Positions 58,826 to 64,000 of a stretch of 64,000 nucleotides of DNA are shown here, in pieces. Position numbers and translations under genes: made by a program. Within the stretch, counting starts at the first letter, position 1. Each line of letters opens with the position of its first letter. Source of the stretch: Prevotella sp. Rep29 (lineage in GTDB: Bacteria > Bacteroidota > Bacteroidia > Bacteroidales > Bacteroidaceae); assembly GCF_019551475.1 (NCBI RefSeq), contig NZ_CP047159.1, positions 1,798,001 through 1,862,000 of the forward strand. The letters run 5' to 3'. The notes under the pieces are model-generated. The model worked only from the letters and a program-made list of their open reading frames with translations, did not search any database and was not told where the DNA came from.

Positions 58826-61800
58826 TCATGATTGAAAACTCTCGGATAGGATGATGGTTGGCTCCGATTCCTCTTCTGCCTTTTGTGTGTCCCGATAGTA
58901 GGCGTTATACTTGTCTGCCATCATGAGTACCTGTTTCAGGGCTTCGTCGAAGGTCATCTTTGCCTTGCTGCCACCTTGACGCATCAGGTCTTTTTGTATG
59001 CGTTGCAAGCGTTTGGCTATGAGGGTGATGGTGCCTCGTTCTGTCAGTTTCTTCAACTGTACCAGTTTGACATACACCTCATCGTCTTGCACATGTGGCA
59101 ACATGCTGTTGATAAGACTGACAGCTGTCGTCACCTGAGCACCAAGGTTGCTACGTTGGTTCTGATTGGATTCCTCTTCCTGCATCTCTTTCACCTTGGC
59201 TATATGGAAACTCTTCACAGCCTTCTCAACATGGTCATGATGTTGTGCTATTCTTGCTACTGCTTTTTCTTGTGGTGTAGCCTTGAAATATTTGAGAGCA
59301 TCAAGCACAGATAATTCACTTGCCGTTTGGTCGTTGACAAGGTAGAACAACTTGCGGAAGTTAGTCTTCAGGAACACAAGGGTTGAGTCTGCAAGCAAGG
59401 TGCCTTCCACTTCTCGCTTCTCTCTTCCAGTACGACTACGCAGAGATAGTTTTTCTATGCGCTGGTACTCCTTACGGTTCTGCTGGTAAAGTGAGCGCAA
59501 CTCCTCATAGAACGGCAATTCCAGGTTGCGGTCTTCCTGTTCTTTCTTTATTCCCTCCTTGAACAGTTTATCCAAATCACGGTCTATAATCTCGTCTGTT
59601 GAATAGATCTGGTTGTCTTCGCCAAACGTGGTGTGGAAAGTCTGTATCTTGCTCAAAGCAATCTGGTTGAGTTTGATTTGTTTGTTACCTTGACGCGAAG
59701 GATAGAACACATAATTATATATGGTATCCGACTTAGAGCCGATACGATTGACACGACCTATACGTTGCATCAGACGGGTTGAGTTCCAAGGAGTATCGTA
59801 GTTGATGATGATGTTAGAACGATGCAGGTTCACACCTTCTGCCAACACATCGGAAGTAAGGATGATGTTGTAGTCGTTCTTCTGCTGCTTCCAGTTGGCA
59901 TCGAAGTTCTCGCGTATGGTCTTGAACTGCTGGTCGCGATTCTTGGCAGAGATAACCATCACATCGTTGCGATGGATGCGCCGCGACAGATATTCTATGG
60001 TATCAACCGATTCTGAGAATACCACTAACTTGCCTTCGAGGTTCTTGTCCTTATCGAACAGCTCGTCGGCAAGGAGTTGTTCAAACTTGGCAAACTTAGA
60101 GTCATCATCGTCGTCTATGTTTTCCCATTGTGACCACATATGGTCGAGCAGTTCTTGGTCTTGGCGCAGCAGCTCGATGTATTCCGGCTGGAAGTCGTCA
60201 CGTTTGAATACAGCATTCTTCGGATTTTCTTCTGCCTTCTCGTTTAGTTTTTCCTCTATCTCATCGTCGGTATAACCCATCTCATAGAGTTTGTTGATAT
60301 CCATATCTGGAGCTATGAAGATGCGATCGTTCTCCCACATACTAATCATATTCTGATTTGCCTGACGGAAGTTCTCGACGGAAATCTTGAAGGCATAGAA
60401 ACTGCTCTCCAATCGTTTCACCATTCCGTTTTTGCGAATGCCTGCCAAACTGCGGCTGATAAGTTCTGCGTTGTCGTAGAGTCCAGGAGCAGCTTCTGGC
60501 TTCAAGTAAGCAATAGCTTTATAGCGAGCGTAGTTGAGTCCTTTATCCATTATGGTCATTGCATCGTCGAAAAGGCTGGCAAGATGCGGGTTCAGTTCGT
60601 AATCCTTTTTTATAGGGTCAGCAACTTTCGGGAAACCTTTCACATCTTTCGTATAACGGGGAATGCTCTCTATGTCTGTTCGAGTGCGACGGACTGTGAG
60701 AGGTTTGATAACTCTGTCGCGGACGCGCTCAGCAAGTTTCTTAAACTGTTTGATATCGAAATCGTCCTGCTTGCGAAACTTACGGAATTCCACCTGTAAG
60801 GGAGAGAAGAATGCGGTAAGATTGGGCACACCGTCGATAGTACATTGACGAGGGTCTTGGAACATCAGAATCTGATTGTACAAGTCAACAGGAGCATTGT
60901 TCATCGGAGTAGCAGAGATGAGCATCACCTTCTTCTTATATCCGGGAATATTACCTTTGTTGATGCGTGGCATCTTGCAAATCTCCTGCAACTGCTGGAA
61001 GGCACCTGTGGTATGGGTACGAAACTTATGCGACTCATCGACAAGTACCAAGTCATACTCGTCAGCATTCCAATAGTCGTAGTTGTCTTCGTCAAGGACT
61101 TTCGACAGACTGCCGTTCGTCACGAAACGGGCATACTTATCTATATTGAAGTCTTTGAAGGTTGTCTTCCAGTTCTGTTCAACGGCAGGTGGATAGACAA
61201 CAAGTATCTTCGTGTTGTCGCGACCATTCTCGATGAGGAACTTCTTGGCTATCATCGTAGCAATGACCGTCTTGCCAAGACCTACCACGTCGGCAAGGAA
61301 GAAACCGTCGTAGCGTATCAGCTTCTGATAGCCCTCGATGACAGCATCAGTCTGATACTCTAACTTAGAATAGCCGTCGGGCATATCAAATGGATCATCG
61401 TTGTCAATAGCCAAGACACGATCGGAGAAATATTCCATAAGCATCTTGATGTAGAGCTCATAGGGCGACACATCTTCTTTGACATACGTATCATCAAGAG
61501 TTGCCTTGAAGTCTTCTGCGTCGATAGCAACATTCTTTGCCTCGTCCCAAAGCAGTTCAAACTCATGACGGGCAAAAGCAACATCTTCGTATTGCGTTAG
61601 CTTCACATTAAACTCGTACTGCTTGTCGTCACCAATACCAAGACCATTACCGCTGAGATTACTGCTACCCGTAATAGCTGCGCCAAAGGTATGTTGATTG
61701 AAGTTGTCGGGATAGAGGATGTAGAACTTGGCATGTATGCGTTTCGAAGGATGAGCGCGCAGCTCCAGCTTGCCGTCAATCATATCCTGGAGCATCTGGA

Positions 61801-62146
61801 GCATGCCGTCCTCCACCTTTTTATTATAATGCGACTGTTCGATGTCTTTCTTCAAGAGTTGCAGACATTCTTCCTTCACTTCTTCTTCTGCACCCATAAA
61901 CAGCATGCCTTTCTGATGGCCACGGGCAATATACTTGTCTACATCAATACCAATAAGGATGCGCACCTTGTTGATGCCATCCAAAAAGGGACGCAAAGCA
62001 AAATAGCCCGACGCACGAAGGAAACCCACGACGGCATCAAGATTCTTCACTTGAGGGTTGTTCTGGAGTATGCCCTCAAACTCTTTCATCAACGTATTCC
62101 CACCACGGTTAGTAAAGAAGTGGGACGAGATAGGTATGTCTGACAT
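58826..62146 (-). CDS. PLD-nuclease/SNF2-type helicase
   Basis: The 1106-residue protein has an N-terminal phospholipase-D-type nuclease domain (about 1-200) with HAKFYIL at 138-144 (HxK) and SSNLS at 161-165, then an SF2/SNF2 helicase: motif I GLGKT (289-293), DESH (370-373), SATP (411-414) and motif VI QRIGRVNRIG (about 805-815). Nuclease, translocase and methylase in one operon recall type I-like restriction systems, but the PLD nuclease replaces the usual PD-(D/E)XK domain. The start at 62146 follows a 283-nt structured leader. Confidence 0.92.
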   Translation of the reverse strand: MSDIPISSHFFTNRGGNTLMKEFEGILQNNPQVKNLDAVVGFLRASGYFALRPFLDGINKVRILIGIDVDKYIARGHQKGMLFMGAEEEVKEECLQLLKKDIEQSHYNKKVEDGMLQMLQDMIDGKLELRAHPSKRIHAKFYILYPDNFNQHTFGAAITGSSNLSGNGLGIGDDKQYEFNVKLTQYEDVAFARHEFELLWDEAKNVAIDAEDFKATLDDTYVKEDVSPYELYIKMLMEYFSDRVLAIDNDDPFDMPDGYSKLEYQTDAVIEGYQKLIRYDGFFLADVVGLGKTVIATMIAKKFLIENGRDNTKILVVYPPAVEQNWKTTFKDFNIDKYARFVTNGSLSKVLDEDNYDYWNADEYDLVLVDESHKFRTHTTGAFQQLQEICKMPRINKGNIPGYKKKVMLISATPMNNAPVDLYNQILMFQDPRQCTIDGVPNLTAFFSPLQVEFRKFRKQDDFDIKQFKKLAERVRDRVIKPLTVRRTRTDIESIPRYTKDVKGFPKVADPIKKDYELNPHLASLFDDAMTIMDKGLNYARYKAIAYLKPEAAPGLYDNAELISRSLAGIRKNGMVKRLESSFYAFKISVENFRQANQNMISMWENDRIFIAPDMDINKLYEMGYTDDEIEEKLNEKAEENPKNAVFKRDDFQPEYIELLRQDQELLDHMWSQWENIDDDDDSKFAKFEQLLADELFDKDKNLEGKLVVFSESVDTIEYLSRRIHRNDVMVISAKNRDQQFKTIRENFDANWKQQKNDYNIILTSDVLAEGVNLHRSNIIINYDTPWNSTRLMQRIGRVNRIGSKSDTIYNYVFYPSRQGNKQIKLNQIALSKIQTFHTTFGEDNQIYSTDEIIDRDLDKLFKEGIKKEQEDRNLELPFYEELRSLYQQNRKEYQRIEKLSLRSRTGREKREVEGTLLADSTLVFLKTNFRKLFYLVNDQTASELSVLDALKYFKATPQEKAVARIAQHHDHVEKAVKSFHIAKVKEMQEEESNQNQRSNLGAQVTTAVSLINSMLPHVQDDEVYVKLVQLKKLTERGTITLIAKRLQRIQKDLMRQGGSKAKMTFDEALKQVLMMADKYNAYYRDTQKAEEESEPTIILSESFQS

Positions 62147-62429
62147 ATCTACGCAATAGATTTGAGCAGCGAAAGGACTATCTCGGATGATGATGGATTT
62201 GAAGAACCTAAGGACAAGAAAAGCGCAACTGACACTTATCTTAGTCCCTTGGTTCTCGCATACCCATTATACCAGATAAGCCGTCCACGCTATCGCGTAG
62301 ACGTTAGTCTTATTAGGCGGTATAATGTCTGTTGAATTTGCGAGATTCAGGGACATACCGAATAGCACTAACGCTATGTTATTATTTTTCCTCAAAATGG
62401 TTGTTCGTCTCCGCTGAGGCGCACAACTC
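62147..62429 (-). promoter_or_regulatory. structured 5' leader of the helicase operon
   Basis: On the minus strand the complement of 62435-62442 reads TATCTTTG, so transcription should begin near 62429. The leader can form a 5' hairpin (62401-62430 region), a small stem near 62362-62377, a long rod at 62244-62354 and a further stem (CTAAG with CTTAG, 62199-62245 region). There is no open frame of note in it. Such a leader suggests post-transcriptional control. Confidence 0.65.
62244..62354 (-). ncRNA. long rod-like RNA element in the helicase-operon leader
   Basis: Nested pairings: GTCCCT 62244-62249 with AGGGAC 62349-62354; CTCGC 62255-62259 with GCGAG 62340-62344; CATTATACC 62265-62273 with GGTATAATG 62319-62327; GTCCACGC 62283-62290 with GCGTAGAC 62295-62302 (one G-T pair when read from the other strand) closed by a 4-nt loop. 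The internal loops have unequal sides. The arms total 28 bp, far beyond chance for so short a span. Confidence 0.65.
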
Positions 62430-62434
62430 GAAGG

Positions 62435-62442
62435 CAAAGATA
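62435..62442 (-). promoter_or_regulatory. -7 box of the helicase operon
   Basis: The complement reads TATCTTTG, 289 bp upstream of the helicase start codon. Confidence 0.65.
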
Positions 62443-62502
62443 CGATTTTTTTCTATTATATTATTATAATAATGTGTAAATTCAAGCAGATTTTTTAATC
62501 TT

Positions 62503-62745
62503 TGTATAAAATACTCTCGTTCGACAATGAAAAGAAAATAACTTTTCTTTTGCACTGTCCTCACTTATTCGTATATTTGACTGACGTCCAAGTTAGGCTG
62601 CACTTCGGATATAAAAAAGAATGAGATTCTTTTTGTATTGTCTTCGGTTTGCACTAACTTTGACTGACGTCCAAGTTAGGCTGTACTTCGGATATAAAAA
62701 AGAATGAGATTCTTTTTGTATTTCACTCAGTTTGCACTAACTTTG
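62503..62745 (+). repeat. three tandem promoters at 83-bp period
   Basis: -7 boxes TATATTTG (62572-62579), TAACTTTG (62655-62662) and TAACTTTG (62738-62745) are exactly 83 bp apart. Each has TTTG 19 bp upstream. Copies 2 and 3 share a nearly identical 83-bp unit (62578-62660 and 62661-62743). The first resembles the promoter repeats at 31 kb and 49.8 kb. Confidence 0.9.
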
Positions 62746-62759
62746 CACCGCAAATCGCC

Positions 62760-63245
62760 ATGGCTAAGAAGAAAAAGAAACATACGGAGGACTCGTCGGA
62801 GCAGTTGCTCTTCTCCCCACTCGAAATGATTGGGGAACAGGAACAGGCATCGAGTGGCGAACCAGTGCAGGAGGATGCGAAGGAGACCACGAAGCAGTCT
62901 GCCGACCTGCCGACCGTCAGCGACGAACCGGACGTGATTGACCCGGAGCGGCTGCTCACGGAGATGACGGTCGTCATGGAGTATCTCGACACCATCAGCA
63001 TCGGCAAATGCCGCATGATAGCCATGGAGACGGCTGCCCTCTGGCACAACGGCGTGAGGATGAACGGGCGCTACACCATCCAGAACATGCCCGAGCGGAC
63101 AATCGACGGCTACAAGTTCCTCGCACTCTACTACTGCAGTTTCTTCAAGGTGTTTCCAAACATGATGGACAAACTCGGACTGCCCTACGAGGACATCTGC
63201 CTGAAGGCGCTGGAACGATACAACGGGTATAAGCCGAAAAACTGA
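62760..63245 (+). CDS. hypothetical protein with Lys-rich N-terminus
   Basis: The 161-residue protein starts with a basic MAKKKKKH run, has an acidic, disordered-looking stretch (about 15-60), and a compact helical C-terminal region (about 65-161) with TVVMEYLDTISIGKCRMIAMETA and FLALYYCSFFKVFPNMMD. No family was recognised. It has no signal peptide or membrane span. It lies behind three promoters and 39 bp before ndk, so it may be highly transcribed. Confidence 0.75.
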   Translation: MAKKKKKHTEDSSEQLLFSPLEMIGEQEQASSGEPVQEDAKETTKQSADLPTVSDEPDVIDPERLLTEMTVVMEYLDTISIGKCRMIAMETAALWHNGVRMNGRYTIQNMPERTIDGYKFLALYYCSFFKVFPNMMDKLGLPYEDICLKALERYNGYKPKN

Positions 63246-63284
63246 TTAAGAATATCAATCATAACTACACTATAATATTATTTT

Positions 63285-63746
63285 ATGGAAACAACACTCG
63301 TATTACTGAAACCCAGTTGCGTACAGCGCAACCTAATGGGTGAGATTATCAACCGTTTTGAACGTCGCGGACTGCAGGTTGTAGGATTAAAAATGATGCA
63401 ACTGAGCGATGAGATATTGCGTGAGCACTATGCACACCTCGTGGACAAACCCTTCTTCCCTGCCCTCGCTGCGTCGATGCAGGTGTCGCCCGTAGTGGCT
63501 CTGGCGCTGCGCGGTGTGGATGCCGTGCAGGTGGTACGCACGATGACAGGTGCGACGAATGCCCGTGTGGCTGCTCCCGGCACCATCCGTGGCGACTATT
63601 CGATGAGCAACCAGCAGAACATCGTCCACGCATCAGATTCTATTGAAAATGCAGCCATCGAACTGAAACGTTTCTTCCGTCCGGAAGAGGTGTTCGACTT
63701 TGCTGCCGCACAGCAGGGATTCATCTACGGCGACGGCGAGATTTAA
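63285..63746 (+). CDS. ndk: nucleoside diphosphate kinase
   Basis: The enzyme transfers the terminal phosphate of ATP to other nucleoside diphosphates through a phosphohistidine. The 153-residue product has TLVLLKPSCVQRNLMGEI at the start, the GATNARVAAPGTIRGDY loop and the active-site His in NIVHASDSIENA. Length is normal. It follows the hypothetical gene by 39 bp and ends before a strong terminator. Confidence 0.97.
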   Translation: METTLVLLKPSCVQRNLMGEIINRFERRGLQVVGLKMMQLSDEILREHYAHLVDKPFFPALAASMQVSPVVALALRGVDAVQVVRTMTGATNARVAAPGTIRGDYSMSNQQNIVHASDSIENAAIELKRFFRPEEVFDFAAAQQGFIYGDGEI

Positions 63747-63763
63747 CCACCGACTGGGTAGAT

Positions 63764-63812
63764 ATAACAACGGGAGCCGCTTCTCAGACTGAGAGGCGGC
63801 TCCCGTTGTTAT
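63764..63812. terminator. bidirectional terminator after ndk
   Basis: A stem of about 17 bp (63764-63780 with the complement ending at 63812) and a small inner loop. It lies between ndk and the convergent minus-strand gene. Confidence 0.88.
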
Positions 63813-63841
63813 ACCACATTGATCATCAGAAATGGCGGTCG

Positions 63842-64000
63842 TCAATCATTGCCAAAGACTTCCTCGCATGGCTTCTGTGCCGACCAGGACTCGTCGTAGA
63901 TTTTCATTTGGAAGGTCGAAGGGAAAGTGGTCTCCTTCTGTGTCTTGGAGACTACACGCTCCACCTGCATATAGCTCGACGCCGCATCCTGCACCCTCGG
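63842..64000 (-). CDS. C-terminal end of a minus-strand gene (5' end outside window)
   Basis: The frame is open from the window edge to a TGA at 63844-63842 and encodes 52 residues ending KPCEEVFGND. The visible part (SSYMQVERVVSKTQKETTF, FQMKIYDESWS) shows no recognisable domain. The family cannot be named from this fragment. Confidence 0.55.
   Translation of the reverse strand, partial: PRVQDAASSYMQVERVVSKTQKETTFPSTFQMKIYDESWSAQKPCEEVFGND

Noticed and set aside
55336..62146. Assignment to BREX, DISARM or Dnd
   Set aside because: None of the defining partners (brxC/pglZ, drmA/drmB, dndBCDE) is seen next to the helicase and methylase, so only a general restriction-like label is justified.

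Overview
The window looks like a chromosomal segment from a Bacteroidales bacterium, most likely a Prevotella-type (Prevotellaceae) species. The evidence is threefold. Promoters have the Bacteroidetes form (TTTG, a 19-bp gap, then TANNTTTG). Gene families typical of that group are present (moxR-bat aerotolerance cluster, HU-like 144-residue protein, nagB/PIG-L fusion, CoA-disulfide reductase/rhodanese/TusA/DsrE fusion, DUF4468-type protein). There are also many short intergenic palindromic repeats. No rRNA, convincing tRNA, CRISPR array or complete insertion sequence was seen.

Layout. 1-2.4 kb: end of an ABC-F ATPase, then grpE-dnaJ and a strong terminator. 2.4-8.2 kb: a repeat-rich spacer with a possible 37-residue membrane protein, folC, and a galactose operon (galM, sugar permease, galK). 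8.3-19.9 kb: a ten-gene minus-strand run with moxR, a DUF58 protein, batA, batB, batC and a fused batD-batE, followed by a PAP2 phosphatase, queA and a TPR protein. 20-25 kb: a DUF4143-type ATPase under a duplicated promoter, an outer-membrane barrel, a 900-bp spacer with a probable structured RNA, a flavodoxin lipoprotein and a membrane protein. 24.5-28.8 kb: a response regulator and a 1182-residue double sensor kinase. 28.9-33.3 kb: a LacI-type regulator and uncharacterised proteins, including a GH25 lysozyme. 33.6-40.3 kb: a persulfide-handling multidomain enzyme with a MarR regulator, an M48 peptidase, a PH-domain protein and the nagB/PIG-L fusion. 40.4-52.6 kb: mixed metabolism and envelope genes (VanX-like dipeptidase, threonine aldolase, glutaminase, Nudix hydrolase, PAP2-barrel fusion, SulP transporter, GumN/TraB protein). 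53-62.5 kb: a defence island with an MqsR/Panacea-type toxin-antitoxin pair, an AT-rich membrane protein, and a minus-strand operon of a PLD-nuclease/SNF2 helicase, an Eco57I-type adenine methylase and a 107-residue protein behind a highly structured leader. 62.7-64 kb: a hypothetical protein behind three tandem promoters, ndk, and the end of a minus-strand gene.

The most unusual structure is a set of four intergenic arrays (near 2.6, 8.2, 23.1 and 46.8 kb). In each, 15-bp dyads (7-bp arm, one central C or G, 7-bp arm) repeat with an exact 22-bp period. The sequences differ between arrays but the geometry is the same, which suggests a family of phased protein-binding sites or a mobile repeat. 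Other leads are two rod-like RNAs on the minus strand, repeated promoter cassettes (76-bp and 83-bp periods), a sensor protein whose two kinase modules carry complementary defects, and a NagB-like domain that has lost three of four catalytic residues.
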